A stretch of 64,000 nt of DNA, taken from the NCBI GenBank assembly GCA_947069175.1, contig CAMTDV010000012.1:41200341-41264340 (forward strand). Direction: 5' to 3'. Positions 12,289-23,090 of this stretch are shown here, piece by piece (the first letter of the stretch is position 1; every line of letters begins with the position of its first letter). The notes under the pieces were generated by a model. It made no database searches and was not told the origin of the DNA. It saw only the letters and a program-made list of their open reading frames with translations. The position numbers were made by a program, and so were the translations under genes. The DNA comes from Scalesia atractyloides. Lineage: Eukaryota; Streptophyta; Magnoliopsida; Asterales; Asteraceae.

Positions 12289-12293
12289 GCCCT

Positions 12294-13266
12294 ATATATA
12301 ATTCTGATATGAAGCCACAAACGAGGCAAGTAGAGTCAGTTTATTCTCAGCTGATTTTACACTCATGGGCATCGAATTGGGAATTTTTCCATTCGATCCA
12401 GACAACTGTTCTTATTGTTTCTTTACTCGTGATGATCCTTATGAAGCAGCAACAAAGCAGACATCACCCTCAGTATTAGTCATAACCTGCTCATTTTCAC
12501 ATGAGAGAAACGTAGTTGCTGAATCACTCGAAGCATTGTGGAAAGAAGAAGATGGAATGCCTTTGTAAACTCTCGGATCCTGAACCAGATCATATCGTGT
12601 TTCCTTCTTCTTCATGTTAAGCTCATAAGCTCTCAGCTTCCCAACAACCTCTTCTAAATCCTTAATCTCGTAATCAGCTTCACCCTTAATCATGAGAGTA
12701 TAAATATCCCACTTTGCAGGCAAAGCATCAAGCAACTTGTCATTTATCTCAACGTCATTGTATCCCTCTAGGGACTCATTAGATGATAAAATCTCGTGAT
12801 GATATCTTCTAGGGACTCATTTCTCATGTATTTGAAAACAACAAATTGCTTTTTCAGCAGGTCAACCTTATTCTTCTTCACATCATTATTTCCCTCATAC
12901 CTCTTTTATAGAGCATCCCACATTTCCTTAGAGGTTGTATATCACTTGGGTATGTTTGATGCCATCAGGTAAAGACATTTTGATTGCAACTAAGGCTTTC
13001 TTTTCAGATTCATACATTCTCTTTTCTGCCTCTGACATGTTAACATAGGCAGTGACCCGTTGTTTGCCTTCAAAATCATGAGTTAGGTATACGTACCCAT
13101 CTTGAATACAGATCCACATCCATGTGTCCTGATATTCAATGAACGACTGAAACCTATCCTTCCACATAAGGTAATTCTCTACCTTCATCAACCTTGGCGG
13201 TTTGTTAGTCGTTCCAACCTCATGCTCCATCCTTAACAACTCATTTAAGTTTGACATATTACACAT
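12294..13266 (-). pseudogene. Element A gag, N-terminal part (broken)
   Basis: The piece at 13266-12928 starts MCNMSNLNELLRMEHEVG and has the copia gag N-terminal pattern (PPRLMKVENYLMWKDRFQSF, then YVNMSEAEKRMYESEKKAL). The piece at 12735-12439 holds the UBN2/retrotran_gag-like core (LPAKWDIYTLMIKGEADYEI, then LRAYELNMKKKE). Low-quality coding continues to 12294, where the Tat target duplication begins. The reading resumes on the other side at 6270. A frameshift lies between 12928 and 12735. Confidence 0.82.
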
Positions 13267-13519
13267 TTTTACCGAACCGGCTCCCTAAAATGTTTAAAAA
13301 TTGTATGAAATGTGTGTTTACCAAATTGTACCATTAGACTCGTCTCGACAATACGAATCTAATGATATATAATGCCTGAGACCTTTTTTTTAAATCACAC
13401 AAGTCTAACCGTGTAGTCGGTTTGTTTAAATTGTTTACGGGTCAATTTTTGTGTACGAAAACGTTTATTGTTGAGTACGTCAGCTGGTTAACTTTCTACC
13501 TTTTCGAGTTCAACTCAGA

Positions 13520-13830
13520 AAAGTACCCAATTCGAAACAATTGTCCGAGACGGTAATCCGAATTGCTATCCGAGATGGTGATTCGAGATGGTATCCAAAT
13601 TCGTCCGAAATGAGGTATCCGAGATGTAATTCGGAATAGTAATCTGAGATGGACCGAAAAGATCCAAAATAGTGGTTATCCGAGATGATATCTGAAATCA
13701 ATACCAAAGATCCGAGATGCACTGTTTTGATCCAAGATGCTTCCAAATTTATCCGAGATGCTTCCAAGTTTATCCGAAATACACTGATCCGAGATGCAAT
13801 TCTGATGATCCAAAATACAAGACCTCTATC
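13520..13830 (-). repeat. Leader array of a CATCTCGGAT-type word in element A
   Basis: Between gag and the primer-binding site, the plus strand repeats ATCCGAGATG and close variants (tatccgagatg, tccgaaatg, atccaagatgc) many times at irregular spacing of about 10-30 bases. On the element's own strand this is CATCTCGGAT. The same word fills the leader of element E at 54360-54540 on the opposite strand. Irregular spacing and no conserved spacers rule out CRISPR. Confidence 0.75.
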
Positions 13831-13969
13831 CGAGATGCCTTACTAATGATCTTAAATGCTTTATTTTTATCAGAAAACAACAGCAAAACCCTAGAAGAGC
13901 CATTAAAATGTCCAAAAACCCAACTTTTTCTGCATAACGATTCTGAACCAAGCAAATCAAGAGTCTAAT

Positions 13970-13982
13970 GCTTTGATACCAA
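13970..13982 (-). other. Element A primer-binding site
   Basis: The minus strand reads TTGGTATCAAAGC next to the LTR. This is the copia primer-binding sequence TGGTATCAGAGC, complementary to the 3' end of initiator tRNA-Met, with one change. Confidence 0.8.
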
Positions 13983-13983
13983 C

Positions 13984-14461
13984 TGTAGGTCTCCTAATCC
14001 GTATGGATCTTCACATAATCCTCTATCCAATCTAGAGTGCGGATTTCTCTAGATCATATTTACACAGAAAACGAGTAGAAACAGGATTATAATTTAACCG
14101 GTCTTCTATTGATTATCCAACACCAATGTTTACAATCAATTTAAGGCTCACAAGAAATTTCTCAGCCACTCTCTGTAGATTTCACATACATCTCTCTAAA
14201 GTTATTAACTGACCAACATAAACCCTAATGCAAAACTTTGTTTATATAGAGACAGGTTTGCAACTTGGGCTAGGACAAACCTCATGGACTGCGAATTGGT
14301 CTAGGTCCAATTCGCCTACCACCACCATTATGTGTGAGCTTGGTTAGCCTAATCACTACAACTAACTATTATAAAGCCCAACCCACTAACTGTTTATTGT
14401 TTTACTAATACAAGATATCCAAAGACCAAATCTAAGTTGTTGTCACAAATATGCACCAACA
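13984..14461 (-). repeat. Element A 5' LTR
   Basis: Starts TGTAGGTCTCC immediately after the primer-binding site and ends ATGCACCAACA on the plus strand (TGTTGGTGCAT on the element's strand). About 478 bases. The next bases, TACTC at 14462-14466, are the predicted target duplication, since B internal sequence also continues from TACTCAGTTG in its second copy at 16685. Confidence 0.8.
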
Positions 14462-14840
14462 TACTCAGTTGAAGTTTTTCAGTGTGATATTCGTAGTTTC
14501 CATTAATTTTCGGTTGGGTTTTTGAAGATTAAGAGACAGCTCACATGCTAAAGCATTAAAGCAGATGTTGTTACCGTCGAAACTGAGAAGTTACATTAGT
14601 TAGTTTCGAGTTGGTGATTATTTGTGAAGATTACAGTTTTGCAAATTAGAGGAGGTTGAGAACCATGCAAACAAAGACCTGAATATTCATTCTAGGGGGA
14701 TTTGTGCATAATGAAGATAATGCAAGCCCGGATCATCAATCAAGGGGGGATTATTTGAAGATTTCAAGATGCCTGATTGAAGTTACAGAATATTCAAACA
14801 CGACTTTCATATTTCAAGATCAAGCTTCGATAGTGACGTC

Positions 14841-14852
14841 CAAGGGGGAAAT
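14841..14852 (+). other. Element B polypurine tract, first copy
   Basis: CAAGGGGGAAAT immediately before the LTR start TGTTGGTGCATA. It would prime plus-strand DNA synthesis. The second copy, CCAAGAGGGAAAT, is at 17072-17084. Confidence 0.75.
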
Positions 14853-15320
14853 TGTTGGTGCATATTATTTTTGACACTGTGCGAATAGGCCAGATAGAGC
14901 TTGTGTTGAATATTTTATAAATTAGATAATAACATATAACTTAAGTGTGGACGAGAAAGGTGTTTTGATGTCACTTCGTACGAAGTAGGCCGCTCCGTAC
15001 GAAGGTGACATGGTCAGTTTGTATGAAGTTAACTAGCGTCAATTCGTATGAAGTTAGCTCAGTTCCTATGAAGTTAAAGTTCTCAGTTCACACGAGGATA
15101 AATTCCTATATATAGTGTGTTCGTCATTCGTTAAGTTTTGGAGTTCCCATAGGGGAAATGATGGAGAAATTTCCAATTTTCCAGCTTGTAATGATGTATA
15201 CTATTTCAGTATGAATGTATCATTTGACTTCTGCTTCTACTCTGTTCTTAATAACATTCTACCGAATTAGTTCTTTTCTACACAAACTTCTGTCTAATCC
15301 CGCTAGTTCCTTGACTATCA
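14853..15320 (+). repeat. Element B LTR, central copy
   Basis: Begins TGTTGGTGCATATT and ends TTGACTATCA, followed by a primer-binding site at 15321. It contains TTCGTACGAA at 14975-14984 and degenerate copies of the same word to about 15095. About 468 bases. It aligns along its length with the LTR at 17085, apart from small indels in the word array. Confidence 0.85.
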
Positions 15321-17084
15321 AGTGGTAACAGAGCTACAGTACTGATTTAATTGATCTAACAGTTGGTTAAATCATCTACACTCATGAATTATGGACTTTT
15401 GAGGGGTTTTAGACGTAAATCCTCAAATAAATGGACAATCAAAATTAAAATTGAAACCATAGGATTGTTTAGAAATGAATTTTGACCATATCTGTGAAAG
15501 AATCATCTTGAAATTCGAAGAATAAAGATTTTGGATCGAAAAATGTGACCAGGTTCGTTCGTATGAACTAGACTATGTTCACACGAAGGTACTACCTTCG
15601 CACGAAGGTTGTCACCTCCGCATGAAGATGCCTCTTCGGACTAAGGTACTTTATCCTCGTATGAAGGTACCTTACCCTCGTAGGAAGGTAACCAAATGCC
15701 TAAAAAGGCATTTTTTGATCGTGGTGACGAGCTGAATGTCTAGAAAAATTTGGTAATTGAAAATTTTTTTCGAGATTTTAACGACAAATACGGGCTATTC
15801 GGGGAAATCATCAAGGGCTTCAGAGAACAAATATGATGATACGATCATAGAGTCATGAAGATAATAGGGTAGTTACGATAGATATGCAAAATGGTGATCA
15901 TTTTGTATAGTGACTATGAATGGGCCTAAATGAAAAATCCGCATTGATGAAAAACTGACTTTTGTGGACCAAAATGGCATATTTTCTACATTAGTAGAGT
16001 TTTTCAGTAAAAAGAGAGGACTGAATTTGCCAAGTTTGAGGGGGAAATTCAGTGATATGTTTTAGATAAGTAAGAATTTGCAAAAATGAGAGGGATTAAA
16101 AATTTCATAGAATATACTGAAATTCGGCATTTTTGAAATTCGTGACTTGCAACAGTATTCGAGTGTTTCCGACTTCAGTTTATCCGGGGATGCATAAGAT
16201 CTGGATTCGTTAGTTTGTGATCATAGGAAGTTTAGAGTCTTCAGATCGTGATCCAGATTGATGTGTTAGGGTTTGAGTCTCAGGTCTTTGTTAAGCCAGT
16301 TAGCAGGATTAGCGTCAGGAGATGCATCAGTATTGTTGATACTTAAACTATATTAAAGCTTTTTGATAGTCTAAAATGTCAGCATGGTTAATCTTCGAGC
16401 AGATGAATTTTTTTCGGACTAACCGTCGGGAAATGATGATGTTTATTGATTAAGTTGTTGTCGGGACTAGCGGAGAAGACTAAACATCTGTTATTGTGAT
16501 CGAAGAGGAAGAATGTGATTCTGATCATGGAAGAATGTTTGTAAGATCTGAAAGTGTTACTAGATAATTTGTTCAACTGATGAAGATTTGCTGATTAAAG
16601 AGATTAACGTTTTGCTAATCAATCAATCAGGAGTGTGCTTAAAAGTGATTACGGAAAACAAGATTTCAGATTTTCACGGGTATTTACTCAGTTGAAGTTT
16701 TTCAGTGTGATATTCAAAGTTTCTATCAATTGCCTGTTGGGTTTTGAAGATTAAGAGACCCGCTCACGTAGTGTTTAATAAAAAATAGAACATGGATGTG
16801 GTTATCGTCGAAACTGAGAAATTACATTGATTAGTTTCGAGTTGGTGATTATTTGTGAAGATTACAGTTAAGCAAATCAGAGGAGGTCGGGAACCGTTCA
16901 AACAAAGACCTGAAGATTCATTCCAGGGGGAATTTGTACATAATAAAGATAATACAAACCGTAATCATCAATCAAGGGGGAATTATTTGAAAATTTCAAG
17001 ATGTCTAATTGAAGTTGTAGAATATTCAATCACGGATTTCTTAGTTCAAGTTCAAGCTTCGAAAGTGATGTCCAAGAGGGAAAT
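15321..17084 (+). other. Element B internal region, non-coding, with leader word array
   Basis: Starts AGTGGTAACAGAGC, a copia primer-binding site (TGGTAACAGAGC against the usual TGGTATCAGAGC). Positions 15545-15700 hold a cluster of variants of TTCGTACGAAGGTA (cacacgaaggta, cgcacgaaggtt, cgtatgaaggtacc). No coding domain is visible; short open frames here do not resemble gag or pol. The last 400 bases repeat the segment at 14462-14852. Confidence 0.7.
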
Positions 17085-17529
17085 TGTTGGTGCATATTAT
17101 GTCCGTCACTGTGCGAATAGGATAGATAGAGCGTGTGTTGAATATTTTATAGATTAGATACAAACACATGACTTAAGTGTGGATGAGAAAGGCATGTAGA
17201 TGTCACTTCGTACGAAGTAGGCCACTCCGTACGAAGGTAGTTACTCGTACGAAGGTAACATGGTCAGTTCATACGAAGTTAAAGTTTTCAGTTTGCACGA
17301 GGATAAACTCCTATATATTGTTGTGTGTTCATCATTTGTTAAGTTTTGGAGTTCCCAGAGGGGAAATGCTAGAGAAATTTCCAATTTCGCCAGCTTGTAA
17401 AGATATTTACTCTTTCGGTATTAATGGGATCATTCGACTTCTACTTCTACTCTTTTCTTAATAACATTCTACCGAATAGTTCTTTTCAATCCAAACTTTC
17501 GTCTAATCTCCCCGCTTCCTAGACTATCA
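17085..17529 (+). repeat. Element B LTR, right copy
   Basis: Begins TGTTGGTGCATATTATG and ends AGACTATCA at 17529. It contains TTCGTACGAA at 17207-17216. Slightly shorter than the central LTR because part of the word array differs. Flanking DNA to the right is unrelated to the element. Confidence 0.85.
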
Positions 17530-18720
17530 ACATGCAGTTAAGAAGAGTAGCATTGTTAGCGATAACATGCCGTTGTAGCATACATGTAGTATGCAATCAA
17601 CAGTGTATTCGAAAATATAGTTGAATAATAGATATAGTATCTTTATAAACAATATGCTTGTACTAGAGTTACCTGTTGCATCCCATATTTTACTTCTACC
17701 ACGAGTCAGGGTGTGACAGTACTGGGTGTGCATAGGAAGAATCCGAGGGCATGTTATAGTTAACATATGGACAATAATAGCCAAGAGTGCGATATTGATG
17801 CCGCAATGTATAGAAAACTGGTTAAACGGAAGATTTGCGTCTAATAGTGCATAAACCAAACAATAACGATTTAGATACAAACGAAAGTGCCATAAATAGT
17901 TGTAAGGGTACCGAATTATTTAGACATAATACTTAGACAATAACATAAGGTTTGTGGCCTTAGTATGTAGTTGCCACGTTATACGAGACACTTTCCGATT
18001 AATGAAACACCTTCGATTTTAACGAACATGGAAATAACCAAACATGCATTGTAGAGTCAGTCAAGCCTAAAAACAATTATAAAACATTAAGATTTTATAT
18101 TTGAAGTAAATACCTTAAAGCGTTTGGGTTTTCGATAAAGTTGGTTTCGTTTTTTAATCACGAAAAACCGTGCGAAAAAACGCTTTGTTTGCGGCCGTTT
18201 ACCAAACCGAGGGTGCGTTAATAACTGAAGATTTCTTGAAACTCAAAGATTATCCTAGGATACTTATCAAAACATATTAACATTTTAATTCTTCCAACTC
18301 GTGGTAACTAAAAGTAATAGTTATAGTTGCTAAAATAATATATGAAACTTATAGTTCATGTATTGTCATACGAGTAAGCGATGGGTCAAATGGTGAGTTG
18401 AACCGTGAGATACATTGATGAATATTTAGGTATAAGATCCCGGTTCATAATAATAAAATATATATAATTTAACACACTACTCCGTTTTTAACAAAATTTA
18501 GGTTAAAACGTAGAGAAACATAAGCTCGTCTCAATGGCATATTAATAATTTTATAAAACGTAATATTTCGACAATTTCATGAGTAAAATGAATGAAGCTG
18601 CTGAATTAATTATAGAGTTATAACAATTATAAAAAACAAACAAACCACCTTTGAATTTCGAACCCACAATTATAAGGCTTTTCATTCTTTATTTTTTCAT
18701 TTCCAAACATAATTATAAAT
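17530..18720. other. No gene seen; AT-rich repetitive DNA
   Basis: Open frames here are short and resemble no family. The string GAGTCAGGGTGTGACA near 17704-17719 resembles GAGTCAAGGTGTCACA near 20511-20526, suggesting ends of related LTRs. An imperfect inverted repeat (AAAGCGTTTGGG with AAAAACGCTTT) lies at about 18117-18186. Confidence 0.4.
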
Positions 18721-20520
18721 CTTCTAAAGCTCCATACCTCCTGTTGCAGCAAGATGAAAATTAGACTTGTGCAAATTTGATAATTTTTAGAATTTTTTAT
18801 GATTTTTAGTGAATTTTACGATATATAATGACATTTAATTAGGGAAAATACTAGACGAATCCAAAAATCACCAAACGTTTCAGAGATGTTGGGTTTGATA
18901 TGGAATGATCTTGTAAGAATTTGGACATTATTGGTTGAGTTTAAATGTGGTTTCAAAAATCAGGTTGTTGCGAAGTTTCGGCAGCTGGATACGTCGTTAA
19001 GAAAATTCGAAAAAATCTGAAATTTTTCTACAAAGTTCATGGACATATTAGGACACTTTTATATATTTTTGGGAAATTTTAAAAGTTGGATCATTGTAAA
19101 TGCCAATTGTTCAATTATATACAATTTTAAAGAGAATTTATTTCTATTAATAAATAAGATTAATAAATTCTGAAAAGATTTCTCCTGAATTTTGTATATT
19201 ATTACAAGTTTATATAAAAAATTTCAGAATATTAGTGAATATACCCAATTGTTTATAAAATTTGAGATTTAAAATATGTTATATTTAACAAAACCGGCAA
19301 AATAAACATTTAACGAACCTGCCAGAACTTGTGAACTGACTAAGGGTATAAATGGCAATAATTGGAAAGTTGGACTAATTCTAGACTATTCCAGGATAAA
19401 TAGGGTAATTGGGGTACATTACACGCTAGTTTGGGAAGTTCTCCAACGACGAAAATGGAAACTGAGATTTGAACGAGTTAGGCACGGGTAACACCCGAAC
19501 TTTCTTAATAAACAACAATTCATTTTATAATACGTACAATTTGGGACATTGTATATGATCATGCCATTTTCTGCAAAATGGTGCACGGAAGCCAAACACA
19601 ATTTTGACACTAGGACAATACCCATCACCATACTATTATGCTATAAGTCCATTCTCGGATGAATATTCCTATAGCCTTTGATATAGCAATTATCGACTTG
19701 AAAACCGTTTTCGGTAATTAACCCAACAATACTGACAATAGGTTTGGATTAGCGGATACTATACGCCTTTAGCACAATCAAATTACAATATTAAGTGAGT
19801 TTTCACTACCCCATTTCCCAAATGTTTTAATGTTTTACATGGGGTGAATTGCATGTTACATACGTACATACTTGCACATGAAAACGTGTTTAGATGTGAA
19901 TTATCTGAGTTATACTAAGACACGAAAAGTCCCCATAAATACGAGTAATCAACTATAAGCCAGTCGATGTATGAATAGTACTACTGGTTTGACAAACCCA
20001 ATTGAACTGTCATGCATGCCATGCGTTCTATTGCAATTGCCCATGTCCAAGGACTTACTGTGAGTTATGTGGTGTTAGACATGGCTACTTGGGGTGGAAA
20101 TGTAGCAGAGTGGTTTACGTAGGCCACGTGTCTACAAGTGAACAGTCTAGGTTCGCTTATGGGCTTGGTATAATTATATCAAATGTGGAAAACGATTATG
20201 TTCAAACTTATTTTGTAACAAACAAAAACAGTGAAAAACACCAACTATTTGTAGTTGACCTTTCAAACTTAACATGCCTTTTAGGTAAACAGGTTAACGA
20301 ATGAGAAACGTACATGGATGTTTCAAGTTTGATGTGCGGATACTATGTGAATAGATTCCTACGTGCTATATCGATATGCTACTTATGGAATCATACTTTT
20401 GTGAATTACGTTAGCATGCTAACAAAAACATAGTATGTAATACGGTTTTAATGATTAATACAGTGTGTTTAAGTAATGTATTTATACCATGTGTCTGTTG
20501 CTCTACTGCGAGTCAAGGTG
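18721..20520 (+). repeat. Unclassified LTR-like repeat (possible solo LTR)
   Basis: AT-rich, non-coding, with the texture of a large gypsy LTR (long runs resembling tttttagaattttttatgat, and a mid-section with taccccatttcccaaatg). It ends in a GTGTCACA-type terminus. No primer-binding site follows, so it may be a solo or truncated LTR. A 100-codon open frame at 20002-20304 (plus) is Cys-rich at its start (CHACHAFYCNCPCP) but has no recognised family. Class and boundaries are uncertain. Confidence 0.35.
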
Positions 20521-21075
20521 TCACATGAAATGAATTGATTTTAATTAGCTTAATGATGCGATGTTATTGATCGATTTGATGATTGCAATTTGTGTCTCCG
20601 TAAGATTCGAGTTAATTGGGATCAAGTAGGAGTTTTAAACATTGCGTCTTAGCTGGGTTGGAGTCAGGTTAGGTTTGGCGGAACACGAGTCTCCAAGTCG
20701 GGTAGGAAAGTAGGTGCAGGTGCGTGCCGAGCATGCTAGGGTAAGTGGGGAGGGCCTTCGGCACATGGGGTGGGTATGGGGGCACGTGGAGGAGCGTTTT
20801 GTGGGGTGGAGTTTTTTTTGCAAAAATAACCCTGTTCTTTATAACTAAATAATCTAACTTGGTTAGTTTCGTTTCCTTTATAATTCTAATGATAATAACC
20901 GATGTTTATTTATAAAATCATTTATTTTTCTCAAAAATAAATATATTAATAAATTAATGCACAACATTATAAAAGTAATAAATGATTAAAAAATCCTCAT
21001 TTTTATTTATTGCGCTTCGGATCTGGTTTACAAACGAGTCGGGTTTTTAAGTATTCGTTTATGGTGGGGGTTACA
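20521..21075 (-). repeat. Probable 3' LTR of the Tekay-like fragment
   Basis: On the minus strand, the purine-rich AGTAAGGGAGAC (21087-21076) is followed by TGTAACCCCCACC, a plausible polypurine tract and LTR start for the integrase fragment just upstream. The far end near 20521 is a guess. No second LTR is available in the window for comparison. Confidence 0.4.
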
Positions 21076-21129
21076 GTCTCCCTTACTTTTGAGAATTTCG
21101 ACCCGAAATTTGCTTTTGAGCATTCTTTA

Positions 21130-22252
21130 GAAAAAGTGCAGGTACTTTTGTCGCATCCAGTCTTCACGTTCCTAGGTAAATTCTAGTACACGTTTTGACT
21201 CCTTGCGAAATTTAAGTACTGGAATTCGACTATGCTTCAACTGTTTCTCGTCGTGATCCATGATTTTAAAAGGTCCTTCAACAAAATACATCGACTCATC
21301 AATATGTATATCCTCAAGAGAAATATGAAGATTTTCATTGGTAAGACACTTCTTCAACTTAGACACATGGAAGGTCGGATGAATCCTTCTAGGTTCTTCA
21401 AGTAACTTGACCTTATAAGCCAATCTTCCAACTTTCTCGATGATTTTGAAAGGACCAACATAGCCAGGTGCTAGTTTGCCTTTCTTTCCAAATCTGATAA
21501 CACCCTTCCATGGAGATAGTTTAGAAGTACTTAATCGCCAACACTGCATTTAAGTGGCTTCCTATCAGCATATCTTTTCTGATGACTTCGAGCTGCTAAA
21601 AGATTGTTACGAATTTGGAGAATCTTATCGGTCGTTTTATTGAATTAGTTCAGGTCCGATAATTTGAGCTTCACCGAACTCGTGCCAACAAACAAGGATC
21701 GACACATTCCACCATATAAGGCTTCGAATGGAGCCATGTTAATGCTCGAATGATATTTATTGTTGTAGAAAAACTTGATCAAAGGAAAAGGAGTATCCTG
21801 GTTCCTTTAAAATCAATAGCTCACAAACGCAACAAGTCTTCAAGTGTTTGTATAGTGCGCTCGGACCGACCGTTAGTCTGTGGATGATAAGTAGTTTTGA
21901 GGTCAAGTCAAGTGCCTTACGCTAATGGTACGGCTTGCCATATGCGTGAATGAAAACACCTATCACGATCAGAGATAATACTCAAATGTACGTCGTGTCG
22001 GCTTATGATTGCATCGATGTATATAGGAGTTAGCGTTTCGTCCTTATAATCCTCACGAATCGAGATGAAATGAGTGGATTTAGTAATACGATCAATGATA
22101 ACCCAGATAGTGTGGTAACCACTGGAAGTGCGAGGTAACTTGGTTATAAAATCCATAGTTATGTTTTCCCACTCCATACTTTGATGTCGGCCGCACAAGT
22201 AATCCTGAGGGTCATTGATTAAACGATATCCCCATACAAGTTGATTAAACAA
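21130..22252 (-). pseudogene. Ty3/gypsy chromovirus (Tekay-like) integrase tail fragment
   Basis: The piece at 22252-21917 carries the integrase core (MEWENITMDFITKLPRTSSG, WVIIDRITKSTHFI, SRHDVHLSIISDRD), with two catalytic Asp positions visible. The piece at 21549-21172 is the C-terminal part (GKKGKLAPGYVGPFKIIEKV, RIHPTFHVSKLKKCL) and its chromodomain-like end. Stops break the region between 21917 and 21549. The element is cut off upstream at 22252; no RT, protease or gag is attached. Confidence 0.85.
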
Positions 22253-22769
22253 TCATTTATACTAATAATTCTATGATCTAGGGTTTCAGTTTGATTGATT
22301 TAGTCGATTCAACCGTTTTAGTCCATGAAATTGATCAACTAATACATCGTTTTACTCGTTCTAGTCTCGTGATAAAAAAACCCGTACTCATATTTCAAAA
22401 CGCATGTCCTATAACTATCTAGATCTAATTTTCAACGATGAACATTAATCGCGAATCTTAGATTTTACCATGAAATTAGTCGATGTTGTATAAATCAACA
22501 ACCCTTATGATTTAGGTTTCAGATTCAAAAGAGTGGCCTTAGATTATGTGTTTTTAAAATTGCTCCAAATGTGATAACTGATTTGAACGAAGGACCCAAA
22601 TCATTTTATACCCAACAAATCTGCCATACGCATAGATGAATCTAGCGCGCGTATGAGGCATCGCATGACTCCGACGCGTGGGATGTCTCCTTCGTTTGAA
22701 GAACCAATTTTTTTAATTTTTTAGATGTGTCAACTTTCACACATGTTCATTTAACCAAGTCCAAGTTAA
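22253..22769. other. No gene seen; unclassified flank of element C
   Basis: No coding domain. The last bases before element C (TTAACCAAGTCCAAGTTAAT) resemble the C spacer near 34525-34545 (ttaactaagtccaagttaat), so part of this may be noncoding tail from another copia copy. Confidence 0.35.
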
Positions 22770-23090
22770 TGTGAGGATCGGTTATCCTTAGATAGCTCAG
22801 GTCTAAATCTGTAACCTAGTCCTTAAACGTGCGGAATTTGTTTTAGTTAGGTGACAATATAACAAGATTACTTTTAAATCACCGTTTCATTGATTTCATA
22901 AACGTTTACAATCTGGAAACACTCGGACAAAGCTTCGCAGCCTGATTCGCAACACATACATTCAAACCCAAAGTCCACACACCTATGTATACTACGTTTA
23001 CCTCCATGCAGACTAAGGAAACTACCTCCATACGGACTAACATAGTTACCTCTGTACGATGTAGTACCATCGTACAGGGGTGGACGTCTC
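22770..23090 (-). repeat. Element C 3' LTR, left part
   Basis: Starts TGTGAGGATCGGTTATC and parallels 43247 onward base for base with scattered changes. It ends in a run of degenerate palindromic words (cctccatacgg, ccatcgtacag), then is cut by F at 23091. Confidence 0.85.

Larger units (their letters stand above)
1..14461 (-). mobile_element. Element A: Ty1/copia (SIRE-like) retrotransposon, interrupted, 3' end off window
   Basis: Reading from high to low coordinates: LTR, primer-binding site complementary to initiator tRNA-Met, motif-rich leader, gag, protease, integrase, reverse transcriptase, RNase H, then a noncoding tail that runs off the left edge. The order PR-INT-RT-RH is diagnostic of Ty1/copia. 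Two zinc knuckles, a coiled coil and a long pol-distal tail point to the SIRE/Maximus lineage, which is inference. A Tat gypsy element (6276-12288) sits inside gag. The coding region has many stops and frameshifts, so the copy is dead. Its right end at 14461 abuts sequence that continues element B, so A inserted into B. Confidence 0.85.
14462..17529 (+). mobile_element. Element B: non-coding copia-type LTR element in partial tandem
   Basis: Structure: a 3' internal segment (14462-14852), LTR (14853-15320), primer-binding site and full internal region (15321-17084), LTR (17085-17529). The segment before the first LTR is homologous to 16685-17084, so two units share a central LTR, as after unequal recombination. 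No gag or pol is recognisable in the 1.76-kb internal region. B therefore looks like a non-autonomous (LARD/TRIM-like) element that would depend on a copia relative. Its left part should lie beyond element A, off the window. Confidence 0.75.

Noticed and set aside
13520..13830. Repeat array considered as CRISPR or satellite
   Set aside because: Units are about 10 bases with irregular spacing, no constant repeat length and no cas genes; it sits in a copia leader of a plant genome.
17527..17880. 117-codon minus-strand open frame as a membrane protein gene
   Set aside because: Hydrophobic residues reflect AT-rich DNA, it overlaps the LTR end of B, and it resembles no family.
18117..18186. Inverted repeat considered as a MITE
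   Set aside because: Only about 10 matching bases per arm with mismatches, no target duplication seen; too weak to call.
21130..22252. Autonomous chromovirus
   Set aside because: Only the integrase tail and a probable LTR are present; no gag, protease or RT is attached.
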